A program made the translations under genes and the position numbers. The notes beneath the pieces are model-generated. The model made no database searches and was not told the DNA's origin. It was given only the letters and a program-made list of their open reading frames with translations. This document shows, in pieces, positions 6,226 through 12,992 of a stretch of 14,225 bases of DNA. How positions within the stretch are numbered: position 1 is the stretch's first letter; the number at the start of each line of letters is the position of its first letter. Source of the DNA: Microbacterium sp. (lineage in GTDB: Bacteria > Actinomycetota > Actinomycetes > Actinomycetales > Microbacteriaceae); contig NZ_QFPF01000009.1 in the NCBI RefSeq assembly GCF_003248605.1, positions 1 through 14,225 of the forward strand. The letters are read 5' to 3'.

Positions 6226-9200
6226 ATGCCAGCCCGTGTCCATGCTCTGCTCGTCGTGCGCCCCGAGGGTGCGGGCGACGAGACCCTGCAGCACCTGGAG
6301 CACACGCTCGAGCTGATCGGCGCGCAGACCCGCGCCGTCGACGCACTGACCGTCGTCGTGTGCGGCAAGGCCACCGCCGAGTTGCGCACCCTTGCCGGGC
6401 GCGGGGGAGCCGAGGCGGTCATCGAGGCCGCCCGCGGCACGGGATACGCCGCAGCGCTGCGCATGGCGAGCGTGCGGCTGGGTGCCGCCGAGGCTGTGTG
6501 GCTGCTCGCCCAGGACACCGCCCCCGAGCCCGGTGCACTTCGCCTTCTGGCGGGAGCGCTCGAGAGCCAGCCGTCGGTGTCGATGGTCGCCCCCAAACTC
6601 CGCGATGCCCGCGACCCCGACCTCATCGTCTCGCTCGGCGTCTCGATGACAGCCCTCGGGCGCACGGTCGGCCTCGTCGACGGCCAGCTCGATCAGGGTC
6701 AGCACGATGCCGCCGAGGACGCGCTCGCCGCCGACGTGCGCGGGATGCTGGTGCGCCGCCAGGTCTGGGACCTGCTGGGTGGTGCCGACCCGGCGCTGCT
6801 GGGCGCCGACGAAGGACTCGACCTGGGTGTGCGCGCCCGGCTGGTCGGCGGCCGTGTCGCCCTCGTGCCGGCGGCATCGGTCATCGTGCACGGCGACGGC
6901 GTCGCAGGGCTGCCCGCCCCCACCGACTCCCGCCGGCGCGGACGTCGCGCCTACGCCTCCCGCACCGCCGCGCTGCACCGGCGCCTGACCTACGCGAACG
7001 CGGCACTCGTGCCGCTGATCTGGCTCAGCATCCTGCCCCTCGCCCTCGCCCGTTCGGTCATGCACCTGCTGCGCAAGGCGCCGGCCCTGGTGGGCTCGGA
7101 ATGGCGGGCGAGCCTCGTGGCCTGGCTGCGTCTGGCGGCGATCGCGCGATCCCGCGCGCGCATCCGCAACGCGGCCCGGGTGACGGGCACGCGCCCGGCC
7201 TGGGCGCTCGTGGCGCCCCTGCGGGTGCGTCGCGCTGACCTCAAACGCCGCTTCGACGACGGCGAGGACTCCAGCGCCGACATCGATCAGCGCGGCGAGC
7301 TGCACTTCTTCACCGGCGGAGGCGCCTGGATCGTCCTCGGCGCGCTCGCGCTCGGGCTCGGGGCCTTCTTCGCGCTGCTCGCGTGGCCCGTGCTCGGCGG
7401 CGGCGGGCTGCTGCCGCTGCGCGAGAGCCTCGTCGACCTGTGGGGCGACGCCGCCTACGGGCGGCGCGCTCTGGGGCTCGACGAGGTCGGCGCGGCCGAT
7501 CCCTTCGCCGCCATCGTGGCGCTGCTCGGATCGCTCACGCCCTGGCATCCCTCGCAGGCCTTCGTGATCCTCTGGGTCCTGGCCCTCCCGCTCGCGGCGC
7601 TCGGCGGCTGGTTCGCCGCAACCCGCCTTTCGGCCCGCGCCGGCGTGCGCATCGTGGCCGCGATGCTCTTCACCCTCGCACCCTCCTTCCTCACGGCGCT
7701 CGTCGAGGGGCGGCCCGCCGCGGTGCTCGCCCACCTGCTGCTGCCGTGGCTCTTCTACACCGGCAGCGTCGCCAAGCGCTCCTGGGGCCCGGCGGGCGCG
7801 GCATCCCTGCTCTTCGCCGCCGTCCTGGCGTGCGCGCCCTCGCTCGCGCCGGCCCTGCTCGTGCTGTGGTTGGCCGCGCTCGTCACGGCGGGGCGGCGTG
7901 CCCTGCGGGTGGCCTGGATTCCGATCCCCGCCGTCGCCGCGTTCGCCCCTCTGATCTGGGAGCGCGCGATCGTCGGCGGCGACGCCTGGGGCCTGCTCGC
8001 CGACCCCGGGCTCGTCTGGGCCGCGCCCCAGGCCGGAGCCGACGCGGCAGGCAGGATGCTGCTCGCGACGGGCTTCGCGACCCCCGATCTGGCAGGGTGG
8101 GCAACCCTCGCCCCGAGCGTGCCGCAGCTGCTGCCCATGCTGCTACTCGCCCCGCTTGCCGCTCTCGCCCTCGTCTCGCTCATCTCGCCACGCTGGCCCG
8201 CGGGCGCGGTGCTGCTGGTCACCGCCCTGCTCGGAATCGCCACGGCCTTCGCGGCGGTGGGAATCGCGGTGCAGTCGGCGAACGGCGAACCGGTCGCCCT
8301 CTGGCCGGGACCTGCCCTGAGCCTGGCGTGGCTCGGCGTCGTCGGGGCGGCGATGATCACCCTCGACACTCCGCTGCCGCGGCGGGTGCGGGCGCTGCGA
8401 CCCTGGGCGGCGGCCATCAGCGTCCTCGCTGTCGCCGCGCTCGCCTTCCCTTCCCTGACGGCGATGCTGCGCGACGACAGCGCGCTCACCAACGGCCCCG
8501 AGAGCACGCTGCCCGCCTACGTCGCCGCCGTCGGGCGCGACGATCCCGACGTCGCCACCATGGTCCTCACCCCGCTCGCGGACGGCGGTGTCGCCGCCCG
8601 CATCGTCTGGGGCTCCGGCGAGAGCCTGGGCGGGCAGAGTACGGCGCTCTCGGCGCGCGCCGGGGCGAGCGCATCCGATCGCGAGGTCGCCGCCCTCTCG
8701 GCCGACCTCGTCGCCCCGAGCGCCGCCGACGTCGCGGGGGAGTTGTCCTCTCGTGCCATCGGCTTCGTGCTGCTGGCCTCCGGTGCCGCTACCGAAGCTG
8801 CGGACGCGCTCGTGCTGCAGGCGGTCGCCTCGCTCGACGCGCGCGCGGGACTCGAGACCGTCGGCGACACCACGCGCGGACGTCTCTGGCGCGTCACCGG
8901 CGATCTGCAGCCCCGCCCCGAGCTCACGCGCGCCGAGACCGCGCTGCAGGGCTCGATCTCGCTCGCCCAGCTCGTCGTGGCGGCCATCGCCGTGCTGCTG
9001 GCCTTCCCGACCGCGGTCTCGCGCCGGGCCGCGCGCGCCGAACCGCGCATCGTGGGCGCCGCCCCCGCCTGGGGCGCGGCCGGGCGGGCGCGACGCGCGA
9101 AGAAGCGGCGGGATGCTGCCGCCGCGGTGCCGTCCGGCGTCGGCGCGGGTGTCGGTGCGGGTGCGGAGTCCGGGGTCGGGGCCGGCGTGCCGGGTGAGTC

Positions 9201-9582
9201 CGGCCCGACGGGTGAGTCCGGGGCACCGGCCGAGTCCGACTGGGCGGCCGAGTCCGACCCGGCGGCTGAATCCGACCGGGGGGCCGCGTCCGACCCGGGG
9301 GTCGAGTCCGACTCGGGGGTCGAGTCCGAACCGGCGGCCGAGTCCGACCCGGCGGCTGAATCTGACATCGCGTCCGAGGACGCGAGCGACGCCGATTCCG
9401 ATACCGATTTCGTATCCGTATCCGAATCCGAATCCGAATCTGACGGCGAATCTGACGGCGAATCCGAATCTGACGGCGAATCCGAGTCCGACGCCGAGGC
9501 GGCGCAGGCGCTGCCGCAACAGGACTCTGCGCCGACAGCATCCGACGACTCCGACGACGACCGCCCGGGAGGTGCCCGATGA
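6226..9582 (+). CDS. Giant family 2 glycosyltransferase fused to a multi-TM domain with acidic Ser-Asp tail
   Basis: 1118 aa. Residues 1-230 are a GT-A (GT2, WbbL/rhamnosyltransferase-like) domain: WLLAQDTAPEPGALRLL (92-108) occupies the nucleotide/metal site, and ADEGLDLGVRARLVGG (194-209) the acceptor/base region. The usual DXD is reduced to a single D97 (AQD), so activity may be altered. A hydrophobic segment (about 262-282), a basic loop, then some ten or more membrane helices (365-760) follow, an extracytoplasmic region, and a last helix near 915-935. The tail is basic (RRAKKRRD) and then strongly acidic Ser/Asp/Glu repeats (988-1092). Such fusions sit beside DUF5719 in actinobacteria and are thought to act in envelope glycan assembly; the substrate is unknown. 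Its stop overlaps the next ATG by 4 bp (ATGA). Confidence 0.88.
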   Translation: MPARVHALLVVRPEGAGDETLQHLEHTLELIGAQTRAVDALTVVVCGKATAELRTLAGRGGAEAVIEAARGTGYAAALRMASVRLGAAEAVWLLAQDTAPEPGALRLLAGALESQPSVSMVAPKLRDARDPDLIVSLGVSMTALGRTVGLVDGQLDQGQHDAAEDALAADVRGMLVRRQVWDLLGGADPALLGADEGLDLGVRARLVGGRVALVPAASVIVHGDGVAGLPAPTDSRRRGRRAYASRTAALHRRLTYANAALVPLIWLSILPLALARSVMHLLRKAPALVGSEWRASLVAWLRLAAIARSRARIRNAARVTGTRPAWALVAPLRVRRADLKRRFDDGEDSSADIDQRGELHFFTGGGAWIVLGALALGLGAFFALLAWPVLGGGGLLPLRESLVDLWGDAAYGRRALGLDEVGAADPFAAIVALLGSLTPWHPSQAFVILWVLALPLAALGGWFAATRLSARAGVRIVAAMLFTLAPSFLTALVEGRPAAVLAHLLLPWLFYTGSVAKRSWGPAGAASLLFAAVLACAPSLAPALLVLWLAALVTAGRRALRVAWIPIPAVAAFAPLIWERAIVGGDAWGLLADPGLVWAAPQAGADAAGRMLLATGFATPDLAGWATLAPSVPQLLPMLLLAPLAALALVSLISPRWPAGAVLLVTALLGIATAFAAVGIAVQSANGEPVALWPGPALSLAWLGVVGAAMITLDTPLPRRVRALRPWAAAISVLAVAALAFPSLTAMLRDDSALTNGPESTLPAYVAAVGRDDPDVATMVLTPLADGGVAARIVWGSGESLGGQSTALSARAGASASDREVAALSADLVAPSAADVAGELSSRAIGFVLLASGAATEAADALVLQAVASLDARAGLETVGDTTRGRLWRVTGDLQPRPELTRAETALQGSISLAQLVVAAIAVLLAFPTAVSRRAARAEPRIVGAAPAWGAAGRARRAKKRRDAAAAVPSGVGAGVGAGAESGVGAGVPGESGPTGESGAPAESDWAAESDPAAESDRGAASDPGVESDSGVESEPAAESDPAAESDIASEDASDADSDTDFVSVSESESESDGESDGESESDGESESDAEAAQALPQQDSAPTASDDSDDDRPGGAR
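9187..9366 (+). repeat. 18-bp imperfect coding tandem repeat (ten units, xxxESD)
   Basis: Ten in-frame 6-residue units: VPGESG, PTGESG, APAESD, WAAESD, PAAESD, RGAASD, PGVESD, SGVESE, PAAESD, PAAESD. They are residues 988-1047 of the glycosyltransferase. Some neighbouring units are nearly identical at DNA level (the last two differ in few bases), the signature of slippage or unequal exchange. Confidence 0.85.
9421..9492 (+). repeat. Ser-Glu/Ser-Asp microrepeat (TCCGAA / TCTGACGGCGAA units)
   Basis: Encodes SESESESDGESDGESESDGE and then SESD, residues 1066-1089. It uses GAA, TCC and TCT codons, unlike the GAG/TCG preference of the surrounding gene, giving a local drop in GC. Units of 6 and 12 bp repeat in frame, so copy number may vary without shifting the frame. 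Confidence 0.8.
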
Positions 9583-10994
9583 CCGAGCGACGCACGCTGC
9601 GCACGATTCTGACGAGCGCGCGCGTCCTGATCGGCGCCGCCGTCGCCGTCGTGCTGGTCGCCGCGGTCGCCGTTGCGGTCGCCGCACCCCTGCCGACTTT
9701 CGCCCGCTCCGCGGTGAGCATCGTCGAGACGCCGACGCCGTCCGAGACGGTCGCCGTGTGCGCGGGCCCGCTGCTGGCCACGGGGCGCACGTCGGGCGCG
9801 GCGTCCGAGATCACGGTGGCCGCCGATGCCGACCTGCGCTACGGATCCGCCGAGGGCGAGCCCGCACAGGAGGGCCTGCGCGCGGCGAGCGTCGACGATT
9901 CGTCGGGCCCCTCGGTGCTCCGGATGAGCCCCATCGATCGTGAAGCGGCATCCCTCGCCGGAGCCCAAGCATCCACCGCCACCGCCGAGGACCTGATCGG
10001 CTTCGCCGCCTCTGCCTGCGAGGCGCCCCGCTTCGAGTCCTGGCTCGCCGCCGGCGCGACATCGACCGGAGCCTCGGACCTCGTCGTGCTCTCGAATCCT
10101 GGCGACGTGGCCGCAACGGTGCAGATCGGCGTCTACGGGCAGGCGGGTCTGACCACGCCGCCCGGCGGCGACGATGTGATCGTGCCGGCGCGCGCTCAGA
10201 TCGTGCTCTCGCTCGCGGGGCTCGCGCTCGGCGAATTCACCCCCGTTCTGCGTGTACAGGCCAGCGGCGCACCTGTGACGGCGCACCTGCAGGCCAGCCG
10301 CACCGTCACGCTCGAGCCCGTCGGGGTGGATGTGACCGGCGCGACGGTCGCTCCCGCGACGCGGCAGGTCATCGCCGGCATCGTCACCCCGAGCGCCGCC
10401 GACCCCGCCATCGAGGGCTCCTCGACGGTGCGGGTGCGGGTGCTCGCGCCCAGCGCCGCCGCACGCGCGACGGTCACCGTCACCGCGCAGGGCTCGTCGT
10501 CTCCGGCGGTGGCGCCCGCCGAGCTGGACCTGGCCGAGGGTGTGCCGCTCGACATCGACCTCGCGGGGCTTCCGGCGGGCAGCTACACGGTCGACGTCGA
10601 GACGGAGGGTGTGCCCGTGATCGCCTCCGCATGGACCTCCAGCGCCCTCGGCGGGGAGCGGGACTTCGCCTGGATCGCGGCCGCCCCGATGCTCGAGCAG
10701 CCGGCGCTCCTCGCGGTCGCGGAGGCGCCGGCGGGCGCGGCGACCGCCGTACACGTCGTCGCGGGATCCGAGGCCGCCGAGGTCGTCCTCACCCCCGTCA
10801 ACGGCGGCGAGGCGCGCACCCTGTCCCTCACGGCCGATGAGGCCGGGGCGGTTGCGGTGCCGGCCGGAAGCTGGCGCATCGAGGCGACGGCCCCCGTGCA
10901 CGCGGCGGTGTCGTACGCCTCTCCCACGGCCGTGGCGGGGTATCCCGTGCAGCCCGGTCAGGGGGCCGCGGCCGCCGTGCGCGTCGTCCCCTGA
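9579..10994 (+). CDS. DUF5719 family exported/membrane-anchored protein
   Basis: 471 aa. One hydrophobic segment (about 14-36, rich in V and A) follows a basic start (MTERRTLRTILTSAR), so the protein is a signal-anchored or secreted protein with the rest outside the membrane. The body is beta-rich, with repeating segments such as DLVVLSNPGDVAATVQIGVY (about 167-186), SSTVRVRVLAPSAA and SYTVDVETEGVPVIASAW (near 332-349), fitting stacked immunoglobulin-like or adhesive beta domains. The function of DUF5719 is unknown; it habitually follows the large GT2/TM gene in actinobacteria. The ATGA overlap indicates translational coupling, so it probably assists or anchors the glycan made by that protein (inference). 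The assignment rests on context plus overall look. Confidence 0.8.
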   Translation: MTERRTLRTILTSARVLIGAAVAVVLVAAVAVAVAAPLPTFARSAVSIVETPTPSETVAVCAGPLLATGRTSGAASEITVAADADLRYGSAEGEPAQEGLRAASVDDSSGPSVLRMSPIDREAASLAGAQASTATAEDLIGFAASACEAPRFESWLAAGATSTGASDLVVLSNPGDVAATVQIGVYGQAGLTTPPGGDDVIVPARAQIVLSLAGLALGEFTPVLRVQASGAPVTAHLQASRTVTLEPVGVDVTGATVAPATRQVIAGIVTPSAADPAIEGSSTVRVRVLAPSAAARATVTVTAQGSSSPAVAPAELDLAEGVPLDIDLAGLPAGSYTVDVETEGVPVIASAWTSSALGGERDFAWIAAAPMLEQPALLAVAEAPAGAATAVHVVAGSEAAEVVLTPVNGGEARTLSLTADEAGAVAVPAGSWRIEATAPVHAAVSYASPTAVAGYPVQPGQGAAAAVRVVP

Positions 10995-11021
10995 GCGGGG
11001 ATCCTGAGGAATCCGGCGCGG

Positions 11022-11468
11022 TCAGAAGTAGCGGAAGCGCTCGGGACCGAGATCCCACGGGTCGCGATCGAGGTACTCGGCGGCCGCACGGAACACGGTG
11101 CCCTCGATCGACATCCGTCTGTGCAGTTCGTCGTCGCGGTGCAGCCGCCCGAGCCGCTCGATCGGAATGCGGAAGAGCGCGATGCGCTTGGCCGTGCGGT
11201 CGATGTGCCAGCGCGGGATGCCGTCGGCGTGCGAATGCGGAGGCATCGAGCCGATCTCGAAGCTCACATCGTGCAGCTCGGGCCAGGCCGACCGGAGAAA
11301 CTCGGAGGCGGCGCCGACCGCGACATCGAACCGCTCGAAGCGGGTGTCGAGGGGACCGATCGGGGGGCGGACGACCGAACTGCGGCCCTGCCGACCGTGG
11401 CGACCGTGACGATCAGGTCGGGACGCGGCATCCGCCCGCCGAGGTGACCTGCCACGCCGTGCAACCAT
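11022..11468 (-). CDS. Metallopeptidase-family-like protein (Rv3259 type), metal motif degenerate
   Basis: 148 aa. The N-terminal 35 residues are very basic (RRGRSPRRADAASRPDRHGR), followed by a compact domain ending IEGTVFRAAAEYLDRDPWDL (121-140) and GPERFRYF. By position and sequence it corresponds to M. tuberculosis Rv3259, next to Rv3258c (DUF3499), commonly annotated as metallopeptidase family protein. Relatives in other actinobacteria carry a HE-x-x-x-E/H-like helix here. This one has I121-E122 in place of His-Glu, so peptidase activity is doubtful; it may be a structural or regulatory member. The ATG at 11468 is chosen over an upstream in-frame start (11723) because TAAGAT lies 7 nt before it, and the extension would run antisense through the neighbouring gene. 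Converges with the DUF5719 gene (27 bp apart). Confidence 0.78.
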   Translation of the reverse strand: MVARRGRSPRRADAASRPDRHGRHGRQGRSSVVRPPIGPLDTRFERFDVAVGAASEFLRSAWPELHDVSFEIGSMPPHSHADGIPRWHIDRTAKRIALFRIPIERLGRLHRDDELHRRMSIEGTVFRAAAEYLDRDPWDLGPERFRYF

Positions 11469-11475
11469 GTTCCCA

Positions 11476-11481
11476 ATCTTA
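11476..11481 (-). promoter_or_regulatory. -10 box of the metallopeptidase-like gene (leaderless)
   Basis: TAAGAT on the minus strand, ending 7 nt before ATG 11468. It is a near-consensus hexamer in an otherwise GC-rich 66-bp divergent spacer. There is no proper Shine-Dalgarno sequence. Confidence 0.55.
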
Positions 11482-11521
11482 TCCCCGGGCGCGGCGCCGC
11501 CCCGCGGGCGCGAGGGGAGTC

Positions 11522-11527
11522 TAGGCT
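11522..11527 (+). promoter_or_regulatory. -10 box of the DUF3499 gene (leaderless)
   Basis: TAGGCT in CTAGGCTGA, ending 7 nt before ATG 11535. The same 9-mer lies before the glycosyltransferase gene. No Shine-Dalgarno sequence. Confidence 0.5.
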
Positions 11528-11534
11528 GACGACG

Positions 11535-11741
11535 ATGCACGGAAGACTCTGCTCCAAGGTCGGCTGCGCCCGCGAGGCCGTCTCGACGCTGACGTACGAC
11601 TACGGCGACCAGATGGCCGCCCTCGGACCGCTCGGCGCCACCGGCGACCCCCACGCTCACGATCTGTGCGCGATCCACACCGAGCGCATGTCGGTGCCCA
11701 AGGGCTGGGTCGTCGTGCGACACGAGACGATGCGCGCCTGA
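11535..11741 (+). CDS. DUF3499 family small Cys/His protein
   Basis: 68 aa. MHGRLCSKVGCAREAVSTLT opens it: C6 and C11, later joined by C45 and H48 in DLCAIHTERM, a pattern that could hold a zinc ion. KGWVVVRHE near the end is typical. It corresponds to Rv3258c of M. tuberculosis (longer, roughly 160 aa), also found beside the metallopeptidase-like gene and near whiB2 and manA. The function is unknown; conservation across actinobacteria and genomic linkage to wall sugar and division genes are the only hints. Its TGA is part of a duplicated 32-bp unit. Confidence 0.87.
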   Translation: MHGRLCSKVGCAREAVSTLTYDYGDQMAALGPLGATGDPHAHDLCAIHTERMSVPKGWVVVRHETMRA

Positions 11742-11802
11742 TCCTCGCGCCGTCTTCGGCCGGCGACGGCTGATCCTCGCGCCGCATTCGCCTGGCGCCG
11801 GC
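11739..11802. repeat. 32-bp tandem duplication spanning the DUF3499 stop codon
   Basis: Two units (11739-11770 and 11771-11802) both start TGATCCTCGCGCCG and end CGGC, with 27 of 32 positions identical. The first TGA is the stop codon of the DUF3499 gene. A third TGA begins at 11803. The unit probably arose by local duplication of the gene's 3' end. Confidence 0.7.
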
Positions 11803-11909
11803 TGAGGGCGTCGTCGCGCTGCGGGGCTGCAGGTTGTGCCGTGCTCGGTTGCGAGCTGCTGCGTGCTGCTGCTGCGGCGGCGTTCCGGCCCCGTCCGCGC
11901 GGGGGCTCC

Positions 11910-12066
11910 CCTGTCGCGAAGTGCGGGTGGGGCGCCGCGACCCGCAATTGGCGACAGCGGAGTGTCGGCCGCGGGCTGCGCGTCGGGGTTGGCCTGTCGC
12001 TAAGTGCGGGTGTGGGGCGCCCTGACCCGCAATTGGCGACAGCGGAGCGTCGGCCGCGGGCTGCGC
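11910..12066. repeat. Two direct copies of a long imperfect dyad between convergent genes
   Basis: Copy 1 is 11910-11981 and copy 2 11993-12066. Each has a dyad CTGTCGC..AAGTGCGGGT / ACCCGCAATTGGCGACAG (arms 11911-11928 with 11940-11957, and 11994-12011 with 12025-12042; 18-bp arms, two mismatches). Each is followed by a conserved 24-bp flank, CGGAG[T/C]GTCGGCCGCGGG and CTGCGC, that differs at one position. They lie in the 396-bp gene-free space (11742-12137) between the DUF3499 and RDD genes, so the hairpins could stop transcription from both sides. No transposase is nearby. They resemble REP/MITE-like elements. The rest of the spacer, including a CTG-rich stretch at 11840-11880, shows nothing further. 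Confidence 0.85.
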
Positions 12067-12137
12067 CGGGGCTCACCGCAGGAGCGCCGGAAGCGGCATC
12101 CACGGGCGACGGCGGGATGCTGTCACACACTCACCGA

Positions 12138-12974
12138 TCAGCGCTCGGGGAAGCCGTGGGGCAGGCGCTCGAGCGCCGGTGCCAGCGCGCGCACGCGCTG
12201 GGCCTCGCCCATGAGCGCGCGGTACTCGCGGTCGCGGCGCACGGCGGCGATCGCGAACAGAGAGGTGATCGGATCGGCGGGAGGCGGGGGAGTGACGAAT
12301 GCGCTCGTCTCGGCCAGCAGATCACCCGCGACGCGATCCCGCGCAGCCGGCGCCAGCCGATCGACCTGGTGAAGAAACTGCGAGAGACGTCGGGCGAGTC
12401 GGTCCGGCATCCGTGCGACGTCGGCGATCTGCGCCCAGCCGGCAAGCGCAGGCGGCACCGGTGGCAGCGGGGCCGGCAGGGCGGGCACTCTCGTGCGCTG
12501 CGAGTACGTGCCGGCCATCAGATCGCCCAGGCGCTGCGCCCGCGGGGTGAATGCCGCCGTCAGGACGGCGACGACTCCCAGCGTGAAGTAGATCTCGAGC
12601 ACGCCCACGAGGGCGCGGATGAACGCCTGTCGGAATCCGGAGGCGCCCCCATCCGCCCGCACGATGCGCGCACCGATCGCCAGGCGCCCGAGGCTCCGGC
12701 CGCGCGTCAGGGTCTCGACCGCCGTCGGGATCACGACCATGATGAGCACGAGCAGCACGATGACGGTCATCTGCAGCGCCTCGGGCGGGATCACCTGGGC
12801 CAGCGGGCCCGAGCCGAGCACGAACACCAGCACGAGGAGCAGGATGCCGATCAGCACGTCGATGATGGCGCCGAGCGCCCGCAGGAACAGTCCCGCCGGC
12901 TGCACATCGAGCGCGACCGCCTCTCCGGTGAGTACCTCGTCCGAAGCGACGCGGGTCAGCTCGGGCGCACTCAT
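12138..12974 (-). CDS. RDD family membrane protein
   Basis: 278 aa. The RDD domain covers about 25-160, with key residues R32 and D39 in FLRALGAIIDVLIG and D151 in RLGDLMAGTYS. Two or three helices lie at 36-55, 68-90 and 120-142, with LTRGRSLGRLAIGARIVRAD (89-108) between. The C-terminal 110 residues are soluble, cytoplasmic and helical. Family function is loosely defined (some members are transporters); here the divergent partner is SpoIIM/DUF95, an arrangement common in actinobacteria, so the two may form one membrane complex (inference). The ATG at 12974 lies 6 nt behind TAAACT, with no Shine-Dalgarno sequence. Confidence 0.88.
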   Translation of the reverse strand: MSAPELTRVASDEVLTGEAVALDVQPAGLFLRALGAIIDVLIGILLLVLVFVLGSGPLAQVIPPEALQMTVIVLLVLIMVVIPTAVETLTRGRSLGRLAIGARIVRADGGASGFRQAFIRALVGVLEIYFTLGVVAVLTAAFTPRAQRLGDLMAGTYSQRTRVPALPAPLPPVPPALAGWAQIADVARMPDRLARRLSQFLHQVDRLAPAARDRVAGDLLAETSAFVTPPPPADPITSLFAIAAVRRDREYRALMGEAQRVRALAPALERLPHGFPER

Positions 12975-12979
12975 GCGGG

Positions 12980-12986
12980 TAGTTTA
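12980..12986. promoter_or_regulatory. Shared bidirectional -10 element TAGTTTA
   Basis: Read on the plus strand, TAGTTT (12980-12985) lies 7 nt before the GTG at 12993. On the minus strand, TAAACT (12986-12981) lies 6 nt before the ATG at 12974. The two hexamers share five base pairs. Only 18 bp separate the start codons, so both mRNAs must be leaderless or nearly so. No -35 on either side resembles TTGACA. Confidence 0.6.
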
Positions 12987-12992
12987 GGCGGG

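Noticed and set aside
6148..7734. 528-codon minus-strand frame
   Set aside because: Antisense to whiB end and the glycosyltransferase; no ribosome binding site or recognisable domain, and composition typical of an antisense frame in high-GC DNA.
8517..10901. 794-codon minus-strand frame including its own Ser-Asp repeats
   Set aside because: Shadow of the glycosyltransferase and DUF5719 genes. The Ser-Asp stretch arises because GAGTCCGAC read in reverse also gives Ser and Asp codons.
10995..11021. Hairpin GGAT..ATCC between the convergent DUF5719 and metallopeptidase-like genes
   Set aside because: The stem is only four pairs before a mismatch, too weak to support a terminator call.
11469..11723. 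N-terminal extension of the metallopeptidase-like gene to 11723
   Set aside because: It would lie antisense over the DUF3499 gene and past a near-consensus -10 box at 11476-11481.
11841..12992. Long N-terminal extension of the SpoIIM-like frame
   Set aside because: Would pass through the REP-like repeats and antisense to the whole RDD gene; the GTG at 12993 with its -10 box fits the family start.
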